Shown here: one piece after another, positions 1 through 11,364 of the stretch
Numbering within the stretch: the first letter of the stretch is position 1
Layout of the letters: every line of letters begins with the position of its first letter
NCBI GenBank assembly: GCA_963576565.1
Contig: OY755038.1
Location: 141,352,206-141,416,205 of the forward strand
Source: Aspidapion aeneum
Taxonomy: Eukaryota > Arthropoda > Insecta > Coleoptera > Brentidae
Reading direction: 5' to 3'
Length of the DNA stretch: 64,000 bases
Program-made: the position numbers and the translations under genes
The notes under the pieces: model-generated
What the model saw: only the letters and a program-made list of their open reading frames with translations
What the model was told of the DNA's origin: nothing
Databases searched by the model: none

Positions 1-545
1 TATCGAAATTAGAAGCGTAATTTTCTAAAAAACAAATTTTTAAAAAACAATGTTGTCAAGAGCTTTCGTTAGCAAAAAATTATTTGAAACACGTTACACA
101 ATCATACCATTATCAGATTTTATCACCTTCAGGTCCAGGAATTGAGCTACATGGTGATATAGAAATTATTAGTGTGTGTAAATTTTCTAAAAATCACATT
201 TTTAAAAAGCAAGGTTGTCCGAAGCTTTTGTTAGCAAAGTATAGTTAGGAATACGTTAAACAATCATACCATTAACTGACTGTATCACCGTTAGGTCCAG
301 GAAATGAGGTACAGGGTGATATCGAAATTAGTAATAAAATTTCGTAAAAATCACGTTTTTAAAAATCAACGTTGTCAGGAGCGTTTGTTAGCAAAAAATA
401 GTTAGGAACACGTTAAGCAATCATACCATTTACTAAATTTCATTTACTTCCAGTAGGTAAGCTGCAGGGTGATATCTAAATAGCAGTAAAGATTTTGAAA
501 AATCACATTTTTAAAAAACAAGGGAGGTGAGCTACAGGGTGAAAT
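1..545 (+). repeat. Tandem array of a ~160-bp satellite-like repeat (left arm)
   Basis: About three and a half copies of a repeat of about 155-165 bp. Each copy carries the phrase CAGGGTGATATC followed by an A/T-rich stretch, a GTTGTCAGGAGC-like block, TTAGCAAAAAATAGTTAGGAA and an AATCATACCATT block. The window starts inside the array. The same repeat recurs in the opposite orientation at about 2880-3500, so the two arrays form inverted arms around 2.3 kb of other repeats. This suggests the subterminal repeats of a large foldback-type DNA element, but neither end nor a target duplication is visible. No coding potential was seen. Confidence 0.75.
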
Positions 546-559
546 GAATAAATAAATCC

Positions 560-1930
560 AAAAATATTTACATATATTTACGTGAAAAATTTTTACTATT
601 TATTTGACAAATTTACAAGTTAATATGATAAAATTTTGACATTAAAACTTATTAGTTAATATAACCAAATCAACTTAAGCCCCTAACTAACCTTGGTCAA
701 AATAAAAGTTTACAAATACACATGAGAAATCCAAAAATCCCTACATTTATTTACGTAACAACATCTTGGTTCGTTGTTCTTTTACAAATTCACAAGTTAG
801 TTTGAAAAAATCATGGCTTTATAATACATATCAAGTATAACCAAACCGAACCAAACCCATATAAATAAGGTTGGTCAATATAAAAATGTACAATAATTAT
901 TTACAGAAAAACCTGCCTGCCTTCGTTGTTAATTCACAAATTTACATGCTTATTTGACAAAAATTTTTCATCCAAAATATACAATTAATAGAATCAAACC
1001 GAACCAGTTGGTCAATATAAAAATTAACAAATACAAATAGTAAATCAAAATTTTTTTACAAATATTTTACATTTGTTTGATTTGTTGATTAACAAATTTA
1101 CAAGATATTTTAGAATCTTGGCCCTAAAATATATATTTAATGTAACAAAACGAAAGCCTTCACTAGGCTTGCCTAATGCAAACATTGACAAACATACACG
1201 ATAAATATAAAAATCTGCACATTTATTTACAGGAAGAAACTGTCTTCGTTGTTATTTCACAAATTTGCATGTTTTTTAGGCAACAATTTGACACCCAAGT
1301 TATCTATTTAACATAACCAAACCGAGCCAAATCAAACCCTTATAATTATTAAGCTTGCTCAATATAAAAATGTACAGTCGGGGACTTTTTAAATGGCCGT
1401 TTTATTTTTTTTCTGTCAAAATTAATCAATTAAAGAAATCAAAAACAATAAATTTTTAAATACGTATGTATACAGACAGTGGTAAAGTTCACAATTTTTT
1501 TGGTTTGGTTTAAATTGCTTTTCCGAATTTCAAATAGGAATTTTTTTTATTTTCCAGAGCGGCAATTTAAAAAGTCCCCGACTGTACAAATACACATAAT
1601 AAATATTACATTTAATTACATTGACAAACAACAACCTGCACAGAAATATTTTTGTCCCGTACGTACGTTTTATTTAATTACTTACTTCTTCCAAAGTGAA
1701 GCGACTCAACATTTTGCATTTCTTTCAAAAAATCTGTTAATACATGTACCGCTACATAGCTATTTGGTTGTCTGATAAAGGGATATATTTCTTTACTTCT
1801 TTAGCTATTTTTACTGAAAACTCCAAATCAACAAAAGCAGTAGTTTCATCCCACTTAAGGTCTTTTACCTTTAAATTTTAAATATCTTTTACATAAATAT
1901 TTTTTTGTATCGCTTAGGCTTTTAATTGTT
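560..1930. repeat. AT-rich degenerate tandem array, ~170-185-bp unit
   Basis: Repeated blocks can be lined up by eye: a TTGGTCAATATAAAAAT phrase followed by ACAAATACACA, then ATTTATTTAC, then TTCGTTGTT and CACAAATTTACA, and finally ATAACCAAACCGAACCAAA. Copies start near 695, 874, 1012, 1170 and 1347, and the array resumes after the MITE at 1375-1584. Divergence between copies is high, so the array is old. No gene was seen in it. It lies between the two inverted ~160-bp arrays and may be the interior of the same element. Confidence 0.6.
1375..1584. mobile_element. Tc1/mariner-type MITE, TA target duplication
   Basis: A 210-bp element with near-perfect 25-bp terminal inverted repeats that begin CAGTCGGGGACTTTTTAAAT. 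The 3' end is the exact inverse with one mismatch. It is flanked by TA on both sides and interrupts the AT-rich tandem array, which continues on either side. The interior has no coding capacity. The TA duplication and CAGT start fit a non-autonomous Tc1/mariner or pogo element. Confidence 0.85.
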
Positions 1931-1949
1931 TGTACAATAGTTATTTACC

Positions 1950-2790
1950 TAACAAGTGCGGAAAGAGGTACTTTTCCGCACGTGACGGCAGTTGCACAAA
2001 CGACGCGGAGCGGAGTTCGGGCAAGCCGTCAAGGATGGAAAAGATAGTTTCCGCAAGAATTAGGTACAATATTTTTCCTACGAGTGTTTTTGTCCATCTT
2101 CTTTATCAAAAAACATGTTTTAATTCGCAAAGATTTTATAATAATGCTAGAAAATGATACGTAAGATAGAATTGTTACATAAATCATTTAATGAGTCCTA
2201 AATATCTTCATTTTTAACAAAACAAAAATCGTGCGAAAAAGAAATTTTTCAGCACTAGTGCGGAAAAGTTACTTTTCCGTACGTTTTTTTAACTTTTATT
2301 TTTACTTGATTTTTTTTATGCACGGAAAAATAATAAAACAGGATTTTTTTATTATGATATATTAAAAAGAAACTTTATGTAAAGAACATTTAATTAACAA
2401 TAACGAAAAAGTTAACGATGGTAGATATTGAAATTGAAAGTGAACTTTCTGTTTGTTGATTGGTTGGTGTTTGGCCCACTACAGAAATGCCTTGATCAGT
2501 TTGCTGCTTAGAATTACTACTGTAGTGAATGGAGGAAGGTATATTGGTCTGTACAGGCTGTAACACATTACAGGATTCTTCATTCGGTGCTTCTGGTAGC
2601 ATCGGTTCAGCAGCACTTCTTGAAAATGAAACTTGTGTGTAGGAGGACGGGTTTTCATTTGAAAACGATTGTGGACGGAAAGGTTCTTGCAATTTGGACG
2701 TGCGGAAAAAAATCGTGAGGAAAGTAAAAATGATGCGAAAAAGTAAAATTGTGCGGAAAAGTAATTAACGTAATATTCTTTTAATAGATC
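1950..2790. repeat. Region of palindromic GTGCGGAAAAGT repeats
   Basis: The palindrome-like phrase GTGCGGAAAAGTTACTTTTC and variants recur near 1957-1984, 2258-2282, 2697-2712 and 2750-2765 in both orientations. This looks like the ends of a foldback or MITE family. A serine/glutamine-rich open frame of 100 codons (complement 2390-2692) lies inside. It has no domain I recognise, so I do not call it a gene; a tail fragment of a transposon protein is possible. Confidence 0.45.
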
Positions 2791-2879
2791 GCTCAAGAAA
2801 CCCTAACTTATATGTTCTTGGTTTGTAAACAGTAAGGTGAGGCCAAAAGTTATTTTTAAAAATATGATTTATAAAAAAA

Positions 2880-3500
2880 TTTACTACTAGTATCTTACCT
2901 ACTGGACCTAAATGTAACGCAGTTAGTGAATAGTATGGTTTGTTTACAATTCCTAACTATTTTTTGCTCACCAAGACTCCTGATAAAGTTGATTTTTGAA
3001 ATTGTGATTTTTACAAAAGTGTTTTACTAATTTTGATATCACCCTGTACCTTACTCCAAGGACCTAAAGGTAATAGTCAGTTAATGTCATGATTTTTTAA
3101 CGTGTTCCTAAGCATTTTCTGATAACGAAAGCTCTTGACAACATTGTTTTCTAAAAATGTGATTTTTAGAAAAATACACTAATAATTTCGATATCACCCA
3201 GTAGCTAACTTGCTGTCTCTAAAGGTAATACAATATGTTAGTGATATGATTTTTTAAGGTATTTCTAACTCTTGTTTGCTAAGTAAAACTCCTGACAAAG
3301 TTGTTTTTAAGAATGTAAATTGTACAACTATTTTTGATATCACCCTGTAACTCACCCCCTGAACCTAAATTTGAAATAATCCGTTAATACATAGTTTAAC
3401 TTTTTGGGCTATTTTCAACTTTTTATTGTTAAGTAGAGAACTAGAATTTCTAAACAAATCTATAATAAATTTTAAGGTCACCCTGTAGCAGACCTGAACT
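2880..3500 (-). repeat. Inverted array of the ~160-bp repeat (right arm)
   Basis: About four copies of the same unit as at 1-545, on the opposite strand. The reverse-complement phrase GATATCACCCTGTA marks each unit near 3035, 3190 and 3340, with a diverged copy (GGTCACCCTGTA) near 3476. Unit length is about 150-160 bp. Together with 1-545 it makes an inverted-repeat pair with a loop of about 2.3 kb. Confidence 0.7.
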
Positions 3501-4371
3501 TAACCTTTATAACCTGGGTTTGGCAGACTTTTTTTCTTTCTCTTCTCATACCTGATAAGAAATATTAGACAAACATTATTTTTAATTATATGATAATAAT
3601 AATACAACAAGTTTGATATTTATATATTCAAAGGTTATTTTTTGGGCCACGGGTTGCAATAAATCCGGGTATTATTTTTTTTTTCATATCATAACTTATC
3701 AAGCCTAATATTTTTTTTCCTAAGATTCATTTGATTTCGTTAACATAATAATACGTTTGATTTTGTGGTCGGCTGTACTGAGCCATTCGCTTTGGTCGCA
3801 GCCTTCGTAGTTACGAAGGCTGTGTTTTGGTTCGCTTTGCATGTTAATTGAATCCAACTTTAACGAAGTCAGAAAAACGTCTCATGGTTTTGTTATTGTT
3901 TTTTTCCGGAAAAATACAATTTTTTAAGAACCTGTGCATCATCAACAATCCCGGAAAAATATTGAATTATCAGGAATCGGGTTTAAAGGTAGGTTTTAGA
4001 TTATATTTTTCCTCATTTTTCGGTTTTAGACGCTGTATAATAAACTGAAATTTACGATGTTGCCATGATTTAGGGGTAAAATTTGAGGCGTCAAATTTTT
4101 TCAGATTGTTTCAAATTATTTCAAATTTTAAAGAATTGCCCCCAATATGTAGAAAGATTTATACACTTTTTTGACCTTCCCACCACCCCTTATGTTTGGA
4201 GCCTCGGACTCTGTATTAAAATACCTATTTTTAATACTACGAGAAATACCAAAAATATCCGACAAAAACAACGTTTAGGTCAGCAACAATCGAATAAACT
4301 AATCACCCTGTCCCCCGGCCACAATTTGATTACCGGCCTTTATTTTCGGTGGTTTCGATTTATCCCTTGCG
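3500..4371. other. No gene seen; short perfect hairpin at 3799-3822
   Basis: AT-rich sequence left of the Polinton. The only clear structure is an 11-bp perfect hairpin (CAGCCTTCGTA, 2-nt loop, TACGAAGGCTG) at 3799-3822. No supported ORF or RNA gene was seen. Confidence 0.5.
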
Positions 4372-4420
4372 TCACGTCCACGTACGTATTAAATATATCT
4401 GTACTGGGAAAGGGCCTCTA

Positions 4421-4787
4421 AAAATAACTGCTACAAGCATGCCGGAATGTTGGATTTCAAATGAACCCAAACGTATGGCTTGGATAAATTCAGGGTACTG
4501 ATAATGGGTATCGCGCTATCAACGCAATCCTTTTCTAAGCTTTTAATTTGTTTAAAAACAAGCCAAGGAAGCATTAACTCAAGATAATATCTTTGTTCCA
4601 AAAGTTTCATTGAATAAAAAATTAACCTCATTTTTGACAACGTCAAATCACCTCATTGATAAATTGTCAACGTCAATTGAAAGCAGTCTCTTTTAAATTT
4701 TATTGAAAACGTTTGCTTTTTTAATCCAAGCTATACGTTTGGGTTCAATTTAATCCAATATGGCGGAACACTTTTAGCAGTCATTTT
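4421..4787. mobile_element. MITE with ~60-bp inverted ends
   Basis: Left end AAAATAACTGCTACAAG and right end CTTTTAGCAGTCATTTT are inverted, and the similarity extends inward to GAACCCAAACGTATRGCTTGG on both arms. It lies in the Polinton left TIR and is absent from the right TIR, which supports an insertion. The target duplication is not clear, so the superfamily is not assigned. Confidence 0.65.
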
Positions 4788-5050
4788 CCATTAATGGTTT
4801 TAATACGGTTCAGGACAACCGGAAGCCGCTAACTCGGTGCCAGGCCTTCTCGGCACCGGACTAAAATATTATTTTTTTCTATAAAATGTGCAGATAAAAA
4901 CCTTATATATTATTTATACAAAAATATCTTTAAAATCCTTTACGCAATATTTTTGAAATTTGGTTTTGTTGAGTAGAGTTAAATCCATTAAGTCTAATGA
5001 TGAAATTAGGTTAACGTGTAGTGTTCTGGTAACAATACAATTTAACTTTT

Positions 5051-5600
5051 AAGCTTACACTACTACTATACTATAGTAGTGTTAGCTTTGGTGATCCTAA
5101 TTTAAAAAAAAAAGTTGCTCTGATTTTAAAATTTTGTATACCTATATCTTTGCGTTACAGATGATTTTAAAACTTTTTTGTCGCGACCTCTGTCTGTCTG
5201 TATGTAACGACCAACGCGCATTACTCAAAAACCGCTTAACCGATTTTAATTACATTTGGTACCTAGGCTGGGTCTTGTGTCGAGATGGTCCCATTTAAAA
5301 ATGAACAAAATCCACAAGCCAAATAAAAGGATGGGGGTAGATTTTAAAAATTAGAGTTTAGCTGAAAATATGGCGTGTGTACAATCAAACGAAAGGTAAT
5401 TGAGTCGGGAGTTTAACAAAATACATTTTGGTTTAAAAGAAAGGTGGGAGTAGATTTCAAAAATTAAAGTTTAAGTCAAAACATGGCTTGTGTGGTAACA
5501 AACGAAACGTGATTGAGTCTGTAGTTGAATAAAATATATTTCAGTTTTTAGTTATATAAGCTCACACGTACACTATAACTATAGTACCTAGTGTGAGCTT
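5051..5600. mobile_element. Non-autonomous element with a hairpin at each end
   Basis: It is bounded by two strong palindromes: AAGCTTACACTACTA with its inverse at 5051-5088, and AAGCTCACAC with GTGTGAGCTT at 5558-5600. The body contains CTGTCTGTCTGTATGTAACG and a CTCAAAAACCGCTTAACCG block of a kind frequent in insect non-autonomous repeats. It is absent from the corresponding place in the right Polinton TIR. A Helentron/Helitron-like origin is possible because of the terminal hairpins, but no TC or CTRR end was confirmed. Confidence 0.5.
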
Positions 5601-5980
5601 AGGTGCCCATATATTGGCAGAGTATTTTTATTACAAAAATGGCAGCTCCAAAACTTCTTTTTAAACCAATTTGTCTCAAACTTGAAATTGTATTGCTTAA
5701 GGTCACTTAATTCAATTTATGACTCAAACTTAAAAAAATCAAAATGGTGGATACAAACGGTGGATACCAAATGGCGAACTTTCCCATTTATGAATCGGTA
5801 TGTATCAAATTTGAAACTTGGCGGTGTTTCAAGTTGCTGATTATGTTTTTTGACTAAAACTTATAAAAAATTTAAAATGGCGGATCCAAAATAGCGGACT
5901 TCTAAAATTTATGAATCGGTATGTATCAAATTTGGAACTTGGCTTTATTTCAAGTGGCTGATTATGATTTTTGACTTAAA

Positions 5981-8931
5981 TGAATGAATGTTATGTGGGC
6001 GGGAAAAATCCCATGCACATAGGCCACCTTGCTGGGCCCGTTGTACCCCACAATCCATTGTATCAGCCCTGAAAACCCGCCGCCTTGGCAAAGGAGCAGA
6101 TTTTTCTGGGTTGAAACTTTCTGACATCGCCGGGGCTAAGCACAGAGCTTCCCAAAAGCGACATGGGATATGTAAAGGGGATTCTTCGTCCTCCATACAT
6201 CAACGACACTCCGAGTCTTCAACGATTCCCGGAATGCTAAGGTGTTTATGAAGGCGACAGTCCTGTCAAGAGCCCTGTCGCCAGTCTCATATCTTTTTTC
6301 CCGAGTGTGAGAAAAGACCTCGCTCTGGAAGCGCTCACCTCCCCGATAAGGAGCTTGGCCTGTCATGCCGTCCGTGTTTTCCCAGAGCGCCTGTTCAAGT
6401 CACATTTTAGGGTCATCATGACAAAACACTCCGCGATGCCCACCATGGATCAGCTGATGACCCCATTCTAGCAAGTCCCCCATTCTAGCAAGTCCTCCTC
6501 GTTTCCAAGAATGCCCTCATGACCTGAAACCCAGAGGAGATCAACCGTGCTGTGTCCTGCCAGGGTTTTTAGTATATCCCTACACTCAGCTACAAGTGTG
6601 GAGCTTACCCTGGCCAATTTGATGGCGGACAGTGCAGCTCTACTGTCTGAGCATATGTAGATGTATTTTCCTGACAGAAACATTTTTAGGTTTTTATAAC
6701 CACACATTAGAATGGCGTATACCTCTGCCTGGAAAACAGTGGCATGCTCCAGACCTCTCCCCCATTTTGAAGCCGTTGGTATACCAGACTACCCCTTTCA
6801 GGGTGCAATGTACACACTTCCATTCCTTCCATACTTCCCTTTCGGGTACAGAGACCCATATAGGAGGCTTCGGTTTCATTTGTAAAGGTATCTTTTCCCC
6901 TTTTTGAAGAACAGGGCAGATCTGCGATACATTTCTATACAGTTTGGTGTGGCTCTTAGGGCTAAGATTAATCCTAAGATCGCAGAGGCTTTGAGGTCTA
7001 TACATAGTCCTCAATGGGGGCAGATGGGGCAGTCCCGCGAGCCTTTCAATGGCCCTAGTGGGCGCTGTCCTCATTGCACCAGTAATTCCCAGGCATGCAA
7101 ACCGCTGAACTCTATCAATTTGAGTTCTTGAAGCCTTTGACTGTATTCCTAACTATAGGTTAATATGGGTCTTACAACCGCCGTGTGTATCCATTGGAGA
7201 TACTGAGGTTGAAGTCCCCAAGTCGTGCTATAAGCCCTCTTGCATGCCCATAATGCATTGGTGGCCTTTTTAATCTTGTCTGCCACGTGGTCCCTCCAGT
7301 TTAGCCTTGAGTCTACGATAACCCCAAGGTATCTGGAGGAGCTTTTTTAGCTGATGACTTCATAAAACAGTCGAAGTTCTGGTAGGTCAACCAGAGCCCT
7401 CTTTCTTGTAAATAACACCAGGTCGGCTTTTTGAGGGTTGACTCTGAGCCCTTCTTTAAGGCACCAATCTCGGACTCTAGCAAGGGCCCTTTGCATGAGT
7501 CTCCCAATTTGTCCAACGTCGTCTCCAGGAATTGGAATAACAACATCATCTGCATATGCAAAGGCAGAGTAACCAGCTTTGTTTAACTCTACCAGTAGGC
7601 AGTCAACCACTAGGCACCACAGGGTCGTTGACTGCGGACATTCTCTGGCTACCCTTGCTCTGGCTGAGCCTTGAAACATGCTTGCCGTGACAGTGCATTC
7701 CGATAGCATGGCACCTGTCCACCTTACAATCGATGTTTCAGAGCCACGCCGCCGGACTGCCTCGGTTATAGAGGCAAACCAAAACTAGCTTCACCCAAGC
7801 CATAGACGTCTCCACTTTGTCAACCAGATGATGGAGAGCCGTCTCAGTGGTTTTGTTAGTTTGGCAGGCATATTGTGCTGGGTGTAACGGGTTCCTTGTC
7901 AAAACGTTTTCTTTGAGATATCGGTCCACTATTGTCTCCATTGTATTAAGCATAAAACTGGAGAGACTGATAGGCCTAAAGGATTTGGCTGATTGTAGTT
8001 CGACTTACCTATTTTTGGAATGAAGACCACTTTTACTGATCTCCAGAGCTTTGGGATATAGTCCCAGGTCGGGCAGGTCCTAAAAATTTCAAGGAGGCAG
8101 GCGGCAGAAAAGTACCTCCGGTCCTTTTTGTAGAAGCACCGGAAATACACCGTCCGCCCCAGGTGACTTAAAGGGGGAAAATGTCGACACTGACCATTTA
8201 ACTCCTTTATAGGTAATCACTTTGTTGGACAGCTTGTAGTCCGGTTTGCGCCGTTCCAAAACTGGCTCTAGAGGTTCTCAGTGTGTGTTAAGCATGATTT
8301 GAAGGGTTTCGGTGGCATCCGAAATGTAGCCACCCACTTGCTTTTCAATCACACCCAACTTCGCACCCGGATCCTTAGTTAGGATTTTGTTAGGCCTTGC
8401 GGCGTGGGACATGCCTTCTGTCCCTGCGCAGAAAGCTCTCCATGAGTCCCTTTTTGCGCTACGAATAGCTTTTTTAAAATCTCTTTGGGCTGATTTATGG
8501 TCTTCCCAGTGAGTTTCTCTTTTTGTCTTATTAGCTTTAAAAAGCATTCTGACATTTTTGTTGTGTTTCTCAAGGTTCGAGTTCCACCATGTCGTTTTCC
8601 CGAATTCTGTCCTAGGTTTAATAGGACAGCTTGCTTCGAACGCCTCTTTAATAGATTCAGTTAGGCGGTTGACGGCCGTCTCTACGTCATCTACCGATGA
8701 ATACCGGGGCCTGAATTTGTACAAGCCTACCTCGTAGATCCTCCTCGTAGAGGCTCCACTTGGTTTGCCGTGGGTTTCGGGACTCCGGCGATTTTGAGGC
8801 TAACGTGCCTTCAAGTCTGTAGCTTATATGTCTGTGGTCTGACAAGGAGTCTTCCAGCGACACATGCCATCCAGCGAAATCTTCGACAAGATTTCTGCTG
8901 CAAAGGGTTAAATCGATTAAGGATTTGCTCC
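5981..8931 (-). pseudogene. LOA-like LINE ORF2: endonuclease C-terminus, RT, RNase H
   Basis: Reading the minus strand from 8931: the endonuclease C-terminus with its SDH motif (LEDSLSDHRHISYRLEG); a basic linker (8278-8724); RT fingers with WRSVKVVFIPKIGKSNY (7929-8150) and NPLHPAQYA (7738-7953); RT palm with FAYADDVV (about 7347-7709); RNase H with WYTNGFKMG (mutated from the usual D), CSDSRAAL and WVSGHEGI (6468-7074). Frames shift at least five times and stops occur, so it is dead. The catalytic YADD and RNase H D-S-R are still readable. It is the 3' half of the LINE whose ORF1 lies at 22542-23915. Confidence 0.8.
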
Positions 8932-9139
8932 CTCAAATACCAAATTGCAAATAATGCAAGGACCTAAAACTATAAACAACAAGTGAAATTAAAGAAAGAA
9001 AAATAAGAAAAAAGTTTTCTGCTTCGGCCGGGACTCGAACCCGGGATCTCTTGCTCTCTAGGCAAACATTCTAAGCATTGAACTACCGAAGCCATACATA
9101 CATTTTCGCAAAACTTTCATCTATGCAGGCTGCCATGTC
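8932..9139 (-). repeat. tRNA-array unit, left fragment
   Basis: Shares CTCAAATACCAAATTGCAAA, TAAACAACAAGTGAAATTAA and a tRNA-like gene with the units at 19629-20560. It begins abruptly inside the LOA LINE endonuclease and is cut on the right by the 3' tail of another LINE at about 9140. It is therefore one end of a tandem array that was later split. Confidence 0.75.
9020..9092 (-). tRNA. tRNA-like gene, Gly-type body with AGA anticodon (copy 1)
   Basis: The minus strand folds into a full cloverleaf of 73 nt including the discriminator A. The acceptor stem is GCTTCGG with CCGAAGC (7 of 7 pairs), the anticodon stem TTTGC with GCAAG, and the T arm CCGGG TTCGAGT CCCGG. The seven-base anticodon loop CTAGAGA gives anticodon AGA, which would read UCU (Ser). 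There is no long variable arm, so it is not a normal tRNA-Ser. The body resembles eukaryotic tRNA-Gly (GCATCGG...CCGATGC) with a compensated acceptor pair change. The B box GGTTCGAGTCC is perfect, and a run of T follows the 3' end by about 8 nt as a Pol III terminator. The D loop lacks the usual GG. A tRNA-derived SINE head is the main alternative. Confidence 0.7.
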
Positions 9140-9291
9140 TCAATTTTATTTTTATTTTATTTTACAGCCACTCAACAGGAACAAACCCAATTACAGAGTG
9201 GGAAAAATACAGTTAAAATTGATTACAGCTAATAAAACATACAAAAAAAAAATATAGTAAAAAAAGTAATAAATAATAAGTTAGCAGTGAT

Positions 9292-10357
9292 TTAGGACAG
9301 CCGTATTTTTTTTAAATAAGCGATACTGCAATTAAATATGTAACATCGATTATTGTAAGAATTACAAGTGTTGCAGGCTCTTGTTAAAGGGGCATTTTTG
9401 CAAATGTTGGTTCGTTGGTTTGGTAAATAAAATGGCACTGTCGATCGAGCCGAAGTTCTAGGTACTAAAAAGTTTAATTGTTGCAATGGTTCCGGCGAGT
9501 CGATTTGGTTGTTAATAATTTTATAAATGAACTGTAGCTCTGCCAAACTGCGTGTATCTTTAAGAGAACTGACATTAAACCTGTCACAAAGGAACTTATT
9601 TGGTGTTCCTATTTCCGGGTACACACCATCCATTTTGAAAGCTAGGTATTTTAAAAATTTGCGCTGAATTTTTTCGATTGAGTCACTATGTGTTTGGTTG
9701 CACGGTGAACACACTATAGACGAGTATTTTAATCTTGATCGGACATACGCAAAATATAATAATTTTAAACTAGCGATATTCTTAAAATGTTGAGAATTGC
9801 GGATTATAAAACCGAGCATTTGATAACTCTTCTTAACAATATCCCGTACATGAGGGACAAACGAAAGAGCACTGTCGAATGTTATACCGAGATCTTTAAA
9901 TTCCAGTGATCTAGGCAATATGGCGCCATCCAAAGAATAGTCAAACTGCTTAAGAGAGAAGGAGACAACGTTACATTTGGTAGAATTTAGTGGTAGTAAA
10001 TTAGAGTGACACCAAGTATTAACTCTATTTAGAGCATTTTGAAGTTTTTCGCAGTCAGATAAATTATTTATTCGACAAAATATTTTAGGATCATCAGAAT
10101 ATAGTAGACAAATAACTTGAATGTCGTTTAAAATCCTATTAATAAAAGCAATGAAAAATAATGGGCCCAGTATCGACCCTTGAGGGACTCCAGAGCTAGC
10201 GATAATTCTACATGAAGCTTGACCACAACATTCAACGTATTGGGGTCTCTTCGTTAGGTATGATTTGAGATAATTACAATGATCATCAGCCAGTCCAAAG
10301 TGTTCAAAAGTACGTTGTAAAATGCTGTGGTCCAGCCGATCAAACGCTTTAGAAAAG
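9292..10357 (-). pseudogene. LINE reverse transcriptase, palm to C-terminus
   Basis: Minus strand from 10357: FSKAFDRLDHSILQ, SSGVPQGSILGPLFF, then the catalytic box in the form LLYSDDPKIF, then the 213-codon open stretch (9292-9933) with FKDLGITFDSALSF and LKYSSIVCSPCNQTHSDSI, typical of the thumb and C-terminal part of CR1/jockey RTs. The usual YADD reads YSDD. The N-terminal continuation is at 11490-11960 beyond the retrozyme-like insertion, and joining is indicated by the 12-bp duplication GCTTTAGAAAAG at both edges. Confidence 0.75.
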
Positions 10358-10510
10358 ACAAACGTGGAATTTCGTACCCGTGAATTTAAAAATTAAACAA
10401 GTTTGGTGGCTAATCGGGCAAAAAGGAGTTTTTTGTTTCCCTCATATTTTTCCGTGGGTAGCCTGAAAGCTTAACCTCACGAGGGTCCAAGATCTAATGG
10501 ACACCTAATA

Positions 10511-10558
10511 AGTGTTGACAGTTAACCGTTTCGTCCTTATGGGACTCCTCAGAACAAT
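10511..10558 (-). ncRNA. Hammerhead ribozyme, type I (inverted unit)
   Basis: The minus strand contains CTGAGGA, stem II GTCC-CATAA-GGAC, GAAAC, a short stem III and the cleavage triplet GTC. Stem I pairs ATTGTT with AACACT, with one mismatch. The core is fully conserved. This copy lies in the inverted unit of the retroelement. Confidence 0.8.
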
Positions 10559-10812
10559 GCTGGTCAATGTGACAAATCTTGCGAAGTTAATCAGACGGTT
10601 TTGTCTCTAATTAAATGTAATTAGTGAAAAAACTATCGCAAGAAGCGCCATCTACCGAGATACGAGAGAAACAAAAACCCAAAAGCAGGCGAAACACTGT
10701 ATCGATCAATGAATGGTAGATGGCGCTTCTTGCGATAGTTTTCTCACTAATTTCATTTAATTAGAGACAAAACCGTCTGATTAACTTCGCAAGATTTGTC
10801 ACATTGACCAGC

Positions 10813-10860
10813 AGTGTTCTGAGGAGTCCCATAAGGACGAAACGGTTAACTGTCAACACT
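10813..10860 (+). ncRNA. Hammerhead ribozyme, type I (complete)
   Basis: All parts are present in order. Stem I 5' strand AGTGTT (10813-10818); core CTGAGGA (fits CUGANGA); stem II GTCC with GGAC closed by CATAA; core GAAA; stem III ACGG with CTGT closed by TTAA (with one G-T pair); cleavage triplet GTC, with cutting expected after 10854; stem I 3' strand AACACT, which pairs perfectly with AGTGTT. The very short stem III is typical of PLE and retrozyme hammerheads, which may act as dimers. This is the best copy of the three. Confidence 0.9.
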
Positions 10861-11316
10861 TATTAGGTGTCCATTAGATCTTGGACCCTCGTGAGGTTAA
10901 GCTTTCAGGCTACCCACGGAAAAATATGAGGGAAACAAAAAACTCCTTTTTGCCCGATTAGCCACGAAACTTGTTTGATTTTTAAATTCACGGGTACGAA
11001 ATTCCACGTTTGTTAGTAATATTTGGCTTAAAAATTCCGTTGATTGATGCTCACTGTCTTGATGACGGGTAAAAATGTTGATCCAGCCTGAAAGACAAAG
11101 AGCTGTCGTAGGTCACGGACTATAGTTGTTTTCTTTTATTTGCATTCGATCTTTCCATTGATCGATATTGTATAGCAGTGTTTCGCCTGCTTTTGCTTTT
11201 TTGTTTCTCTCGTATCTCGGTAGATGGCGCTTCTTGCGATAGTTTTCTCACTAATTACATTTAATTAGAGACAACACCGTCTGATTAACTTCGCAAGATT
11301 TGTCACATTGACCAGC

Positions 11317-11364
11317 AGTGTTCTGAGGAGTCCCATAAGGACGAAACGGTTAACTGTCAACTTA
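11317..11364 (+). ncRNA. Hammerhead ribozyme, type I (stem I eroded)
   Basis: The core CTGAGGA, stem II, GAAAC, stem III and GTC are identical to the copy 504 bp upstream. The 3' strand of stem I has lost several bases (AACTTAGG in place of AACACTTATTAGG), leaving only about 3 bp. It is probably weak or inactive in isolation. Confidence 0.75.

Larger units (their letters stand above)
4378..5980. repeat. Polinton left TIR, outer segment
   Basis: Matches the reverse complement of about 50560-51342. Shared landmarks are TTAAATATATCTGTACTG, a GGCACCGGACTAAAATAT-like block, GTGTAGTGTTCTGGTAACAA, and repeated phrases such as AAAATGGCGGAT and ATGAATCGGTATGTATCAAA. Two small elements interrupt it (4421-4787 and about 5051-5600). 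It ends at the LOA LINE insertion and continues at 24370. Confidence 0.8.

Noticed and set aside
2390..2796. Two overlapping minus-strand frames of about 100 codons
   Set aside because: They lie in a palindromic repeat region, have low-complexity composition and no recognisable domain; only one frame could be real and nothing decides which.
4083..4421. 112-codon plus-strand frame across the Polinton left border
   Set aside because: It crosses the target duplication and TIR end, so it cannot be an ancestral gene.
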